A stretch of 64,000 bases of DNA from Gordonia paraffinivorans NBRC 108238. Its GTDB lineage: Bacteria; Actinomycetota; Actinomycetes; Mycobacteriales; Mycobacteriaceae. The position numbers were made by a program, and so were the translations under genes. Each line of letters starts with the position of its first letter. The stretch's first letter is position 1. This document shows positions 9,111 to 18,615 of this stretch, piece after piece. The stretch covers positions 29,799 through 93,798 of the forward strand of contig NZ_BAOQ01000027.1 of the NCBI RefSeq assembly GCF_000344155.1, read 5' to 3'. Below the pieces are notes generated by a model that was given only the letters and a program-made list of their open reading frames with translations, had not been told where the DNA came from and did not search any database.

Positions 9111-9599
9111 TCAGTGCTCGATCGCGGCGGTGGACTCCGCGGGTTGTGCGAGGTGCGCCGGACGTTGGTCGAGTACGTCGCGAAGGGCTCGGAGTGCGGG
9201 AGCCGCCGCCGCGAGCGTCCGCAGATGCTCGTCGCTCAGGCTCGCCAGCGCGTCCGTCAGTGCCACATCACGGCTGAGGCGAATCCGTTCGACCACCTCG
9301 CGGCCGTGATCGGTGAGACCGACCAGGACGGCCCGACGATCCCCGGGATCGGGTCGTCGTTCGACGAAGTCGTGCTTGGTGAGTCCGTCGACCACCGAGG
9401 TCGCGGTGGGCATCCGGATGGATTCCCGCTCCGCGAGTTCACCCATGCGCATTGGGCCGTGATCGGCGAGCACGCTGAGCGCCGATGTCTGCGCGGCCGT
9501 CAGTTCGACGACCGGTGTCCGACGTCGCAGGGAGAGGTAGAGCCGCGTGATCGTAGGCCGGAGGGCTGAGGCGAGCTGCGCGGGATCGATGTCGGACAC
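9111..9599 (-). CDS. MarR-family transcriptional regulator
   Basis: 162 residues with the winged helix at about 35-105: LSVLADHGPMRMGELAERESIRMPTATSVVDGL, then the wing VERRPDPGDRRAVLVGLTDHG with the conserved DxR. GTG start. It lies just upstream of the MFS gene and has an AT-rich palindrome before its start, consistent with autoregulated control of the pump. Confidence 0.9.
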   Translation of the reverse strand: MSDIDPAQLASALRPTITRLYLSLRRRTPVVELTAAQTSALSVLADHGPMRMGELAERESIRMPTATSVVDGLTKHDFVERRPDPGDRRAVLVGLTDHGREVVERIRLSRDVALTDALASLSDEHLRTLAAAAPALRALRDVLDQRPAHLAQPAESTAAIEH

Positions 9600-9609
9600 G
9601 CTGAGAAAA

Positions 9610-9622
9610 TCTAATACTTAGA
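9610..9622 (-). promoter_or_regulatory. Palindrome at the marR promoter, candidate MarR operator
   Basis: TCTAA-TAC-TTAGA lies ten bases before the marR start in an AT-rich stretch that is unusual for this genome. Its position over the likely promoter suits autorepression. Confidence 0.5.
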
Positions 9623-9681
9623 AGCTCGAAGTAAAACCTGTGCGTCTGTGAGATCGCCGACGCAGGACCCCGCCACAACGC

Positions 9682-9748
9682 AAAATCGCGACTTCCCGCC
9701 AGATGCGCGCCCTGGAAGGTGCGCTTTTCTGCAGGAAGTCGCGACTTT
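9682..9748 (-). terminator. Long hairpin between phoX and marR
   Basis: A 15-nt arm at 9682-9696 pairs with 9734-9748 with one mismatch (core TCGCGACTTCC). The loop itself contains a GCGC/GCGC stem. Read on the minus strand the outer stem ends in a T run, as expected for a phoX terminator. Confidence 0.65.
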
Positions 9749-9777
9749 GACGACGCGGGCGGCCGCTGCCGGGGCGC

Positions 9778-11859
9778 TCAGACGCCGATCGCCTTGCCGT
9801 CCTCGCGCCAGACGGCCACGACGGCGGGGCGGGGTCGGGAGTTCCCGCCGTCGGGCCAGTGTGAGGCCGGGTTGTCGGCGGAGTGGTCGTCGAGCTCACC
9901 CGGGTGCTGGACCGCGACGAGGACGCGGTCGCCGGAGATGACCGGTCCGCACGTCTCCGCGCCGACCGGGACGGTCAGGAACTGCTTGGTCTCGCCGCGA
10001 CGGTCGCCCTCGAGGGCGACCGCGAACAACCCGTCGTTGGAGCCGAGCGCGTTGCCGTCGGTGGAGATCCAGAGGTTTCCGTGCGGATCGAAAGCGAGGT
10101 TGTCGGGGCACGAGATGGGGCTGACCCGGGTCTTGTCGAACCCGCCGTAGTAGGTGTCCGCGGCGGCCGGGTCGCCGCACACCAGCAGCAACTCCCAGGT
10201 GAACTCGGTGCCGGTGTGGTCGTCGGTGATCTCGATGACCTGGCCGCTCTTGTTCTCGGTGCGTGGGTTCACCGCGTCGATGCCGGGCTTGCCGTCGGTG
10301 CCGCGGTCGCTGTTGTTGGTGAGTGCGCAGTACACCTTGCCGGTCGTCGGGTTCGGTTCGATGTCCTCGGGCCGATCCATCTTGGTGGCCCCGACGGCGT
10401 CGGCGGCGAGGCGTGTGAACACCGCGACCTCCGCGGGGGACATCCCGGGCACGTGCGATCGCGCCGAGCCGTCGGCTTCGGTGGTCAACAGCGGCTTCCA
10501 CGAACCCCTTCCGGCGAATCGACCCGACGCGGGAAGCCGGCCCGAGCCGTCGGGGGAGTCCCCGTAGAAGGTCGCGACGTACAGCGTACCCTCGTCGAGG
10601 ATGCGCAGGTTGTGCTCCCGCGCGGTCTTCGACAGGCCGCTCTTGATCCGGCGGCTGGATACGAATTTGTAGATGTACTCGAACTTTTCGTCGTCTCCGC
10701 TGTAGGCGACCACGGTGCCCTCGTCGGGGCCGCTGTCGACGACGTGGATGTTCGCCGACTCGTGCTTGCAGCGGCCCAGCGAACTGTGTTTGACCGGAAC
10801 TGCTTTCGGATCATGCGGATCGACCTCGACGATGTAGCCGAAGCGGTTGGCCTCGTTGGGCTCGACGGCCAGGTCGAAACGCTTGTCGAAGCGGCCCCAG
10901 TGGTGTTCGTCGCTGTCGTCGTCGAAGGAGTAGCGGGCGAGGCGCTCGGCGGCCTTCTGGTCGGTCACCTTGCTCGCGTTGGCGAAGTAGTTGTTGAAGT
11001 TCTCCTCCCCGGAGAGCATCGTGCCCCACGGGGTCAGGCCGCCGGAGCAGTTGGCGAACGTTCCGAGGACGGTCGTGCCGGCCGGGTCGGCGGAGGTCCT
11101 GACGAACTCGCTGCCGGCGGCCGGGCCGGTCAGGCGGAACGGACTCGATGCGGTGAGCCTCTGGTTACGTGGTCCGACAACCGGTTTCAGTGCACCCGAG
11201 CCGCGCGCCGCCTCCACTTCGACGACCGCGATGCCCACCGCGGCCATGGCGATGCGCGCCTGCTGCTCGGTGGGTTCGCCCTCCCGGTACCCGGTGAACA
11301 TGAACGGTTCGGTGGGGTATTCGAGGTTGGCGACCAGATAGAAATGGCCCGGCACGCCGTCGACGGGGATGAGCCCGGCGAAGTCGTTGTTGAAGCCGAA
11401 CTGTCCGGCCTGCGCCTCGGGCGTCTGATTCGCGACATCGAACTCGGGTGCCCCCGGCAGCACCGGATCGCCCCAGCGGATCACGACCTGCTGGCGGTAT
11501 CCCTCCGGGATGACCAGGGCGTCCTCGGTGTTCGGCGTGACGGCGGTGAACTTCATGCCGGGCAGCGCGTCGCCGGGGGAGGGAGCGGTCGACGACCATC
11601 CGAGTTCCGACGCCTCGCCGTCCCCACACGCGGCCGATGCCGTGATGGCCCCGAGCGCCAGCACGGTTCCGACGGAGGACTTGAGCACGCTCCGACGAGA
11701 CACCTGCGAGCGCACCACTTCACGGAAGTATGCGTTGTCACTGGAGTTCCCGGGGACGGTCCGGCATGCGTCGCCGCACTTGTAGCGGCAGGTCACATGA
11801 GCGCGGGACGACCGGCCGGCCCGGCCGTCGGAGGTGAAGAGCGGCAACTGGATTCGCAC
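9778..11859 (-). CDS. phoX: PhoX-family alkaline phosphatase, Tat-exported
   Basis: 693 residues (GTG start). The family hydrolyses phosphomonoesters outside the membrane using Ca and Fe. The N-terminus has the actinobacterial block TCRYKCGDAC followed by the twin-arginine motif SRRSVLK (residues 54-60) and a hydrophobic stretch, so folded export is expected. NCSGGLTPWGTMLSGEENF near residue 245 carries the metal-binding Cys/Glu region of PhoX. The longer open frame upstream of 11859 is not credible as protein. Flanked by a strong hairpin downstream. Confidence 0.88.
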   Translation of the reverse strand: MRIQLPLFTSDGRAGRSSRAHVTCRYKCGDACRTVPGNSSDNAYFREVVRSQVSRRSVLKSSVGTVLALGAITASAACGDGEASELGWSSTAPSPGDALPGMKFTAVTPNTEDALVIPEGYRQQVVIRWGDPVLPGAPEFDVANQTPEAQAGQFGFNNDFAGLIPVDGVPGHFYLVANLEYPTEPFMFTGYREGEPTEQQARIAMAAVGIAVVEVEAARGSGALKPVVGPRNQRLTASSPFRLTGPAAGSEFVRTSADPAGTTVLGTFANCSGGLTPWGTMLSGEENFNNYFANASKVTDQKAAERLARYSFDDDSDEHHWGRFDKRFDLAVEPNEANRFGYIVEVDPHDPKAVPVKHSSLGRCKHESANIHVVDSGPDEGTVVAYSGDDEKFEYIYKFVSSRRIKSGLSKTAREHNLRILDEGTLYVATFYGDSPDGSGRLPASGRFAGRGSWKPLLTTEADGSARSHVPGMSPAEVAVFTRLAADAVGATKMDRPEDIEPNPTTGKVYCALTNNSDRGTDGKPGIDAVNPRTENKSGQVIEITDDHTGTEFTWELLLVCGDPAAADTYYGGFDKTRVSPISCPDNLAFDPHGNLWISTDGNALGSNDGLFAVALEGDRRGETKQFLTVPVGAETCGPVISGDRVLVAVQHPGELDDHSADNPASHWPDGGNSRPRPAVVAVWREDGKAIGV

Positions 11860-12049
11860 CCGACAGACGTTAGGGGTGCGAAGCGAACCGCGCTGTACCC
11901 AGAGGTGAACGGAAACCCAACGACGGGTGCGAATCCGGTGCGCCGGCGCCGGATCGATACCTACCGAACAACGATCCGAGGCCGCCCCGGACAAGAGTCA
12001 TCGTCGGTATCGGGGGAGCCGACGAGGCCGAGTCGCCGTGAGTCCGACC

Positions 12050-14122
12050 TCAGAACCGGCCGCCGGTCCCGATGCGTCCCGACGACCCGGAGCCACCGAA
12101 TGAACCCGGACTGCGTCCACCGGAGCTGAATCCGCCGCCGAAGCCGCCGGGGTGGCCGCCACCGCGGTACCCGCTGCGACCACCGCTGATGGTGCCGCGC
12201 AGGAAGCTGTCGACGAGGATGCCGCCGAGTACCGCGCCGGCCGTGGATGTGCCGCTCGACCGCGGCTGCTGCGACTGCTGCCAACTCACGACGTCGCCCT
12301 GGGCGGCCATCAACGCCCGGTCGGCGAGTGCCCCGGCCTGTCGGGCCGTCGACGTCGCCGCGATCGGGTCCGACGCCGCGGTCTGCTGCGCGGACGCCAG
12401 CAGGCGCTGGGCCTCGGCCAGTCGGGTACGCGCGGTCGACTGGACGGCGCCACGCCGGGTACCGATGAAGTCCGACGCCGCGGTGACCTTGGCGTTCGCG
12501 GACTCGAGCGCTGCGTTCAGCACCTGGGCGCGACGGGTGCGTTCGGCGGCCGTGCTGCGCGCGGCGGCGAGCGCCTCGTCGAGGTCGGCATCCGCGTCCA
12601 CGAGCGCGGTGAACGTGCCCAGCGGATCGGTCTCGAAGTCGCTGCGCGCGGCCTCGAGCGCGGTTCGTGCCGCCTCGACCGCCGTGGCCAGCGCAGGTCC
12701 GCCGTCGGCGGTGAGCGATGCCGCCTCGGTCAGCTCGGCGTCGACCTCCTCCATCAGTGCCGGCATCCGGGACCGCGCGACCGCGATGTTGGCGTCGGCG
12801 TGGTCGATGGCGTCGAGCAGTGTGGTGGCCTGCTCGATGGAGCCCTCGGCCGAGCGGATGGCCGCGACGGCGGGACCCTGCTGGCCGACCGGCGCCGCGA
12901 CGGCCGCGCGGCCCTGATCGGCGGTCGCCTCGGCGAAGTCGATCTGCTGTCGTGCGAGCTCGACGTTCGACAGGATCGAGGTCAGGGTCTGTTCACCGTG
13001 CTTCTCGATGAGGTCGGCGAGCTTCTTCTCGGCCGGTTCCAGCCGCGCCCGCAGCGCGATGAGCTGCTGGGTGATCGAGTCGAATCGCGGCCCGGCGTTG
13101 ATGAGCAGATTGCGCATCGCATCGAACGCCTCGACCTGATCGTCGAGTGCGGTGTCGGCCGCCGTGCAGTCGGTGATGATCTGCACGAGCATCGACCGCT
13201 GCTCGTCGACGGTCTCCGGGATGTCGTCGTCGAGTCGCTGACGGATCCGGAAGGACTCTGCGAGTGCCCGCTTGGCGCGTTCGACGACGTCGCTGAAGGG
13301 TGCGGTCTCGACCGGCCCGAACTCGTCGCGGGCGAGTCGCAGTTCCTCCTCGCTGGTCCGGATCGCGTTGTCGAGATCGGTCAGCACCTCGCGCGACCAC
13401 GGGTCGAGCACGTCGAGGGGCTGCTGGGCGAGCTGGTCGACGGTCAGTTCCTGCTCCCGCAGCGTGTCGACCCCCTGCTCGATCCGGCGGCGCTTGCGGC
13501 GGCGCGAGTACAGGTACGCGCCGCCACCGCCGACGACCACCGCACCGCCGACCACGCCGGCGGTGATCAGGCCGGCGTTGCTGGGCTCGAGGGCGTTGGA
13601 CAGCCCGTTCGCCGCGGCGAGCCCGGCCCCGGCCCAGTTGCCGTCCTTCAGCTGGGGCACGACATCGTTGTGGGCGACGTCGTCGAGGGTCGACTGGTCG
13701 AGTCCGCCGATGTTGTCCAGCGCGGTCAGCCGGTAGGCCCGGTCCTCGGTGGCGACGGCCAGCAGGACGTCCCGGTCACCGAGCTCGCTCAACGTGGCGG
13801 TCTGATCCGCCCACCGTTCGCTGGTGAAGCCGTCGAAGCCGCGCACGTACACGATCCACAGCTGGACGCCGTGCTCCTCGTACAGCTTGTCGATGGCCTC
13901 TTCCAGCTCCGCCCGTTGTCCCGGCGTGATCACCTCGGCCGGGTCGACCACGTAGGCGGGCAGGCGGGCGGGAGGCTCCGCGGCGGCGGTGGGCGCACTC
14001 ACCGTCCACAGGAGGAGGGCCGTCAGGAAGCCCAGGAGGAGCCCCAGGGTCCCGAGACCTGCGCCGGTGCGGCGTGTCATGACGAGCGTCGACTTCCCCC
14101 GGGGGACCGGTACCCGATGCAT
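12050..14122 (-). CDS. Membrane protein with TPM domain and Gly-rich tail
   Basis: 690 residues. Signal peptide/first membrane segment (about 15-45), then a TPM domain (YVVDPAEVITPGQRAELEEAI through about residue 175), a second membrane segment (GLITAGVVGGAVVVGGGGAYLY) followed by RRRKRRR, a long alpha-helical region rich in Ala/Glu (about 230-600), and a Gly/Ser-rich tail. The architecture resembles M. tuberculosis Rv2345. Function unknown; TPM domains occur in the photosystem II repair protein TLP18.3, which has phosphatase activity. ATG 14122 is preceded by TAGATT and could be leaderless; ATG 14080 is an alternative. A much longer open frame upstream belongs to other genes. Confidence 0.8.
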   Translation of the reverse strand: MHRVPVPRGKSTLVMTRRTGAGLGTLGLLLGFLTALLLWTVSAPTAAAEPPARLPAYVVDPAEVITPGQRAELEEAIDKLYEEHGVQLWIVYVRGFDGFTSERWADQTATLSELGDRDVLLAVATEDRAYRLTALDNIGGLDQSTLDDVAHNDVVPQLKDGNWAGAGLAAANGLSNALEPSNAGLITAGVVGGAVVVGGGGAYLYSRRRKRRRIEQGVDTLREQELTVDQLAQQPLDVLDPWSREVLTDLDNAIRTSEEELRLARDEFGPVETAPFSDVVERAKRALAESFRIRQRLDDDIPETVDEQRSMLVQIITDCTAADTALDDQVEAFDAMRNLLINAGPRFDSITQQLIALRARLEPAEKKLADLIEKHGEQTLTSILSNVELARQQIDFAEATADQGRAAVAAPVGQQGPAVAAIRSAEGSIEQATTLLDAIDHADANIAVARSRMPALMEEVDAELTEAASLTADGGPALATAVEAARTALEAARSDFETDPLGTFTALVDADADLDEALAAARSTAAERTRRAQVLNAALESANAKVTAASDFIGTRRGAVQSTARTRLAEAQRLLASAQQTAASDPIAATSTARQAGALADRALMAAQGDVVSWQQSQQPRSSGTSTAGAVLGGILVDSFLRGTISGGRSGYRGGGHPGGFGGGFSSGGRSPGSFGGSGSSGRIGTGGRF

Positions 14123-14196
14123 GGTCACCAATCTAGTCAGGCGCCCCATCCGGGGAGAGCATGGCCGCGGCGGGTCGCATCCGTTCCGATGTCCGC

Positions 14197-14988
14197 TCAC
14201 CGACGCGAGTCGCGCCAGCGGCACAGCGCCTCGACGGCGGTGAGATCGTAGTCGGGTCCGGTCACGCCGACGGTCAGCAGCGTGACGCCCTCGGCAGCCA
14301 GCGCCTCGGCGTCCCGTAGGAGCTGGTCGGTGTCGCCGGAGTACTGCAGTCCCGACGAACGCTCGATGGTCTCCGGGTCGCGTCCCACCGCCGCGCAGTG
14401 TTCGGCGAGGACCGCGGACTTGTGCCGGTAGGCCTCGACGTCGTTGAAGCCGTGCCAGATGTCGCCGTGCTCGGCGATGTAGCGCAGGGTCTTCTTCTCG
14501 CCGCTGCCCCCGATGAGGATCGGGATGTCCCGGGTGGGCGCGGGGTTCAGCTTGGCCAGGCGCGACTTGATCCGCGGCAGCGCCGCACCGAAGTCGTTCA
14601 GGCGCGACCCGACCGTGCCGAAGTCGTATCCGTACTCGTCGTAGTCCTTCTGGAACCAACCCGCACCCACACCGAGGATCAGCCGGCCGCCGCTGATGTG
14701 GTCGACGGTGCGCGCCATGTCGGCGAGCAGTTCCGGATTCCGGTACGAGTTGCACGTGACGAGTGCGCCGATCTGGACCCGCGAGGTCTGTTCGGCCCAC
14801 GCGCCGAGCATGGTCCAGCACTCGAAGTGGGCGCCCTCGGGATCGCCGTACAGGGGGTAGAAGTGATCCCAGTTGAACGCGATGTCGACACCCGCGTCCT
14901 CGGCGCGGCGGACCGCGTCCCGGATCAGGCCGTACTCGGGAGCGTGCTGGGGTTGGATCTGGACACCGATACGAATGGGAAAGGCCAT
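14197..14988 (-). CDS. LLM-class F420-dependent oxidoreductase
   Basis: 263 residues, luciferase-like TIM barrel. FPIRIGVQIQPQ at the start, FNWDHFYPLYGD near residue 40, VTCNSYRNPELLADMARTVDHISGGRLILGVGAGW near residues 75-115 and GGSGEKKTLRYIAEHGDIWH near 160 are hallmarks of F420-using LLM proteins of actinobacteria. Substrate unknown. Divergent from the PatB gene, with 71 nt between starts. Confidence 0.85.
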   Translation of the reverse strand: MAFPIRIGVQIQPQHAPEYGLIRDAVRRAEDAGVDIAFNWDHFYPLYGDPEGAHFECWTMLGAWAEQTSRVQIGALVTCNSYRNPELLADMARTVDHISGGRLILGVGAGWFQKDYDEYGYDFGTVGSRLNDFGAALPRIKSRLAKLNPAPTRDIPILIGGSGEKKTLRYIAEHGDIWHGFNDVEAYRHKSAVLAEHCAAVGRDPETIERSSGLQYSGDTDQLLRDAEALAAEGVTLLTVGVTGPDYDLTAVEALCRWRDSRR

Positions 14989-15059
14989 GGGCACCAGTCT
15001 GCCTGCTGAGGCTGCCGGCGTCGATGGCCGAAGCGGGCAGCCGTGGTACCACTGACCTC

Positions 15060-16223
15060 GTGACACCCCGACCCGCCGCACCGCCCCTCGACGAGCTCCG
15101 CCGCCGTACCAGCGCCAAGTGGACAACCCATCCCGACGACGTGTTGCCGCTGTTCATCGCCGAGATGGACTATCAGCTCGCGCCGGTGGTGGCCGAGGCC
15201 ATCATCGACCGCGTCCGCGCGTCGGACCTCGGCTACGCCGGCGATCCGGGCCGCGTGGGAACCGCTTTCGCGGACTTCGCCGCGCGGCGGTGGGGCTGGC
15301 AGGTCGACGCCGGCGACGTCGCCCTCACCACCGACGTCGGCGTCGTGATCGTCGAGACCCTGCGTGCGGCCATCCGACCGGGCGACGGCGTCATCCTGAT
15401 GCCGCCGGTGTACCCGCCGTTCTTCGAGCTCATTCCCGAGGCCGGCGGGACCGTGGTGAAGGTGCCGCTGGTCGAATCCCCGCGTTGGCGCATGGACCTC
15501 GACGGGATCGAGAGAGCGCTGGCCGCGGGCGCGCGGGCCGTCCTGCTCTGCAGCCCGCACAACCCGGTCGGGCTCGTCCACGACCGGGAGGATCTCGCGC
15601 GACTCGCCGAACTCGCCGCGAGCCACGACGCGATCGTCGTCAGCGACGAGATCCACGCCCCACTCGTGCATCCCGGCGTCGAATTCGTCCCGTTCCCGGC
15701 GGTCGGCGACGCCGCGCGCGAGATCGGCATCGCAGCACATTCGGCGAGCAAGGCGTTCAATCTCGCCGGTGCCAAGTGCGCCCTGTCGGTCGCGACCTCG
15801 GAACGCACGCGGGCGATCGTGGAGCGGCAGCCCGAGGAGGTGCGCTACCGCACCTCCATCCTCGGTCGCGCAGCCACCGAGGCCGCGTTCGTCGACGGCG
15901 AGGATTGGCTCGACGCCACCCTGGAGGTGATCGGGGAGAGCTTCGACCTCTTGGAGGAGCTTCTCGCAGAACATCTTCCGTCGGTGCATTATCGGCGGCC
16001 GCAGGCGTCGTACCTCGCCTGGCTCGACTTCCGCGACACCGGACTGGGCGACGACCCCGGCCGGGTGATCCTCGATCGGGGTCGGGTCGCGTTGCACTAC
16101 GGCCCGGCCTTCGGAGAGCCGGGAAAGGGCTTCGCGCGAGTGAACGTGGCCTGCTCTCCCGAGGTCCTCACCGAGGCGATCAAACGCATCGGTCGGGTCG
16201 TCGACGACGCGGCCGACTCCTGA
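15060..16223 (+). CDS. PLP-dependent C-S lyase/aminotransferase, PatB/MalY type
   Basis: 387 residues, fold-type I. LFIAEMDYQLAP near residue 30 and GYAGDPGR near 55 are typical of PatB/MalY; SPHNPVG contacts PLP; SDEIHAPL carries the Asp that pairs with the pyridine nitrogen; SASKAFNLAG carries the Schiff-base Lys. The family cleaves cystathionine or cysteine conjugates to a thiol, pyruvate and ammonia. GTG at 15060 is chosen because homologues begin close to the PLDELRRRTSAKW block; ATG 15024 would add 12 residues. Confidence 0.85.
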   Translation: MTPRPAAPPLDELRRRTSAKWTTHPDDVLPLFIAEMDYQLAPVVAEAIIDRVRASDLGYAGDPGRVGTAFADFAARRWGWQVDAGDVALTTDVGVVIVETLRAAIRPGDGVILMPPVYPPFFELIPEAGGTVVKVPLVESPRWRMDLDGIERALAAGARAVLLCSPHNPVGLVHDREDLARLAELAASHDAIVVSDEIHAPLVHPGVEFVPFPAVGDAAREIGIAAHSASKAFNLAGAKCALSVATSERTRAIVERQPEEVRYRTSILGRAATEAAFVDGEDWLDATLEVIGESFDLLEELLAEHLPSVHYRRPQASYLAWLDFRDTGLGDDPGRVILDRGRVALHYGPAFGEPGKGFARVNVACSPEVLTEAIKRIGRVVDDAADS

Positions 16224-16232
16224 CGACCTGCT

Positions 16233-16850
16233 ATGAATCTCAGGGTGGGCGACGACAGACCGGTGGACCGGGCAGCGGAGTGGGATGAGCGGTACGGCAA
16301 CGCCGACCGCCTGTGGACGGCCGACGTCAACCCGGCTCTCATCGTGGAGACCGAGGGGCTGAGCCCCGGCACTGCGCTCGACGTCGGCTCGGGCGAGGGC
16401 GCCGACGCCCGGTGGCTGGCCGAGCGCGGCTGGCAGGTGACCGCCGTCGACATCTCCCAGGTGGCCCTCGACCGCGCCCGAGCGATCAGTGGCGACCTGC
16501 CGATCGAGTGGGTGCGCGCCGACCTCGTCGACGACCCGGTGCCGGGGAGAGACTTCGAACTCGTTGCGCTGCACTACTTTCCGATACCGCTCGCCGAGAT
16601 CGACGTCGCGCGCAAGCTCGTCGGCGCCGTCGGCCCGGGTGGGACGCTGCTCGTCGTCGCGCATGCGCCGGAGGGTGTGCGGGCCCACGGGTTCGACCCC
16701 GACGCTTACGTCCAGCCCGGCGACTTCGGCGGACTCCTCGGTGCCGGCTGGGAGGTCCTCGCCGACGAAGTGCGCCCGCGGGGCAAGGCGGCCGGTCGCG
16801 GGCACCACACCCACGACGTCGTGTTCCGGGCACGACGACCGGCCGCCTGA
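16233..16850 (+). CDS. Class I SAM-dependent methyltransferase
   Basis: 205 residues. EWDERYG near residue 18, ALDVGSGEGADARWLAERGW (SAM motif I) near 50, VTAVDISQVALDRA (motif II), LVALHYFP (motif IV). Resembles small thiopurine/tellurite-type methyltransferases of unknown target. It follows the PatB gene by 9 nt, so the two may be co-expressed: one releases a thiol and the other could methylate it (inference). Confidence 0.8.
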   Translation: MNLRVGDDRPVDRAAEWDERYGNADRLWTADVNPALIVETEGLSPGTALDVGSGEGADARWLAERGWQVTAVDISQVALDRARAISGDLPIEWVRADLVDDPVPGRDFELVALHYFPIPLAEIDVARKLVGAVGPGGTLLVVAHAPEGVRAHGFDPDAYVQPGDFGGLLGAGWEVLADEVRPRGKAAGRGHHTHDVVFRARRPAA

Positions 16851-16862
16851 CGACCCGCCGAC

Positions 16863-17726
16863 TCAGTCGAGGGCGTCGAGGACCGCCTCCGCCATGTGCT
16901 GATGCCCCTTGGCGTTGGGGTGCAGACGGATCGCGCCGACCGGGTTCGAATACGGCTCCATCCACCTCGTCAGTTGCGACTTGCAGGAGTCGTGGCCGAC
17001 GCTCGGGGTGTAGGTGTCGACGAACTCCACCCCCTTGGCCAGCGCCTGGGTCCTGAGCATGTCGTTCAGCTGGACCTCGAGCCGGTTGAGGAACGCGGTG
17101 TCCTCGGCCGAGAACGGGTTCTGCAGCGGGCAGTTCCCCTGGCTGGGGTAGACGGCCGGGTAGGCGAGTACGAGGATGCGGGCTCGGGGCGCCCGTGCCT
17201 TGATCCCGTCGATCACCCCTGCGATCTTGGGCCCGGTCAGCAGGATCTCGGCGGGGTAGCGCCCCGCGGTGCGCACCTCGCACGGAGCGAGCGGCGAACT
17301 CATCGAACCGCTTTGGGAACAGTCGGCGATGGCGCCCGAGTACACGTTGCCGTCGTTGTACCCGAGTTGCAGGGTCACGACATCCGTCGACTCGGAGAGC
17401 GCCGTGAACTGGCCTGGCTGCCCGGTGGTCTGGGATTCGGTCATGTGACGGGTCTGCGCGCCCCCGCAGCTCATGTCCGTGAGGTCGTAGCCCTTTGCCT
17501 TGGCGACGAGCCGGGGGAAGTTCTTCTCCGACCGTCCGCATCCGGCCGGGGCTCCCGTTGCCGACGGGGATATCCCGACGCCCGCGGAGAAGGAGGCGCC
17601 GAGGGCGACGTAGTTGGGCTTCGGCGTGTCCGCGGTCGAGACCGCGGCGGTGCCCGTGCCCGCGATTAGTGCGGCCACGGAGGCGAGGGTCACGGCGAAC
17701 CGAGATCTGTAACGGGATGGACGCAT
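16863..17726 (-). CDS. Secreted SGNH/GDSL-type esterase
   Basis: 287 residues with a Sec signal peptide (RYRSRFAVTLASVAALIAGTGTAAV). SGNH blocks: ALGASFSAG (nucleophile Ser), LGYNDG (Asn) and RLHPNAKGH (catalytic His). Paired Cys residues fit an extracytoplasmic enzyme. Similar actinobacterial proteins are secreted lipases/esterases. Convergent with the methyltransferase gene, separated by only 12 nt. Confidence 0.85.
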   Translation of the reverse strand: MRPSRYRSRFAVTLASVAALIAGTGTAAVSTADTPKPNYVALGASFSAGVGISPSATGAPAGCGRSEKNFPRLVAKAKGYDLTDMSCGGAQTRHMTESQTTGQPGQFTALSESTDVVTLQLGYNDGNVYSGAIADCSQSGSMSSPLAPCEVRTAGRYPAEILLTGPKIAGVIDGIKARAPRARILVLAYPAVYPSQGNCPLQNPFSAEDTAFLNRLEVQLNDMLRTQALAKGVEFVDTYTPSVGHDSCKSQLTRWMEPYSNPVGAIRLHPNAKGHQHMAEAVLDALD

Positions 17727-17953
17727 GTGTCGAGAGTGTCCGCATGTATGCAAAAGTGAACTAGCGGAGACGTATTCGTAAACCGATCGAGATCCTTCTG
17801 AGGCGTGTCCGATGCCGTGCCGAGACCTGCCAGCGGGCCGGACAACGGGATCACGAAAGTGCGCCATGTGCCGGGCCGATCGAGTTTACGGTGACGGTGG
17901 CGAAGGTCGGCAATCCCGTCGTCCCCCGTTTTTCGAGTCCTGACGGGGGTCTC

Positions 17954-18564
17954 ATGACCAAGACATCCATGCGTGGACTGCTGGCGGCCGTCCTCGCCGG
18001 CGGGATCATCACCGGCGGCATGTCCGGTGCAGGAGTCGCTCACGCCGACGGCGGCGGAGTGGAACTGGAGGGCGTGTCCAACGGGGACTGCACCGCCACC
18101 ATCAAGGTCACGAATTACACGAACTCCACGTTCTTCCAGCCGGACTGGTGGTTCGCCGAGGAGAACGATCCGGACATGGTCAACAGGACGGACATTCCGG
18201 CGACCATGGAACCGCCCTGGCGGGAGGAGTCGGGAATAGCCTGGCCCATCGCCCGGTGGGTGGGTGATCCGCCGCTGAGATCAGGCCTGGCGCCCGGGTT
18301 CCGGAATGGGACAGCAACAACAATTACAACCGGAACGCACAGCCCGACGGATTCCTCACTCAGCAGACCATCGACCTGAACGCGGTGTCCGGGGCGCCCG
18401 GACCGTCGGTAGACGGGACGAAGACGATCTACTTCCGGATCAAGACCGGTCCGCAGGAGGGCGATCGACTGCCGAACCCTCAGCAGCTGGTCGTCACCGG
18501 ATGCCAGAAGCCGGGCGGCCCGCTCGACTTCGGCTCCCTCGATCTCGGGGCGCTGGTTCCCTAG
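17954..18564 (+). pseudogene. Small secreted protein gene with a one-base frameshift
   Basis: The first part (from ATG 17954) encodes a signal peptide (GLLAAVLAGGIITGGMSGAGVAHA) and a domain with CTATIKVTNYTNSTFFQPDWW, to about 18265. The natural continuation is in another frame: VPEWDSNNNYNRNAQPDGF, then TIYFRIKTG, LVVTGCQKPGG and LDFGSLDLGALVP, with TAG at 18562. A single missing base around 18250-18300 (a G-rich stretch) would join the two into one protein of about 200 residues. Either a real mutation or a sequencing error. Function unknown. Confidence 0.6.
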
Positions 18565-18615
18565 CTGTACTGACCCGACGGGTTGGGTACGCCTAGCCGG
18601 CCGCGCGCTGCGGCC

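Noticed and set aside
9883..12129. 748-codon plus-strand frame over phoX
   Set aside because: Antisense; phoX carries the Tat motif and metal-site sequence on the minus strand.
12152..14251. 699-codon open frame on the plus strand over the TPM gene
   Set aside because: Mirror of the TPM coding strand; no start context or known motif.
14123..15157. N-terminal extension of the TPM protein to 1035 residues
   Set aside because: The extra part is out of frame over the LLM oxidoreductase gene; a start and signal peptide are present at 14122/14080.
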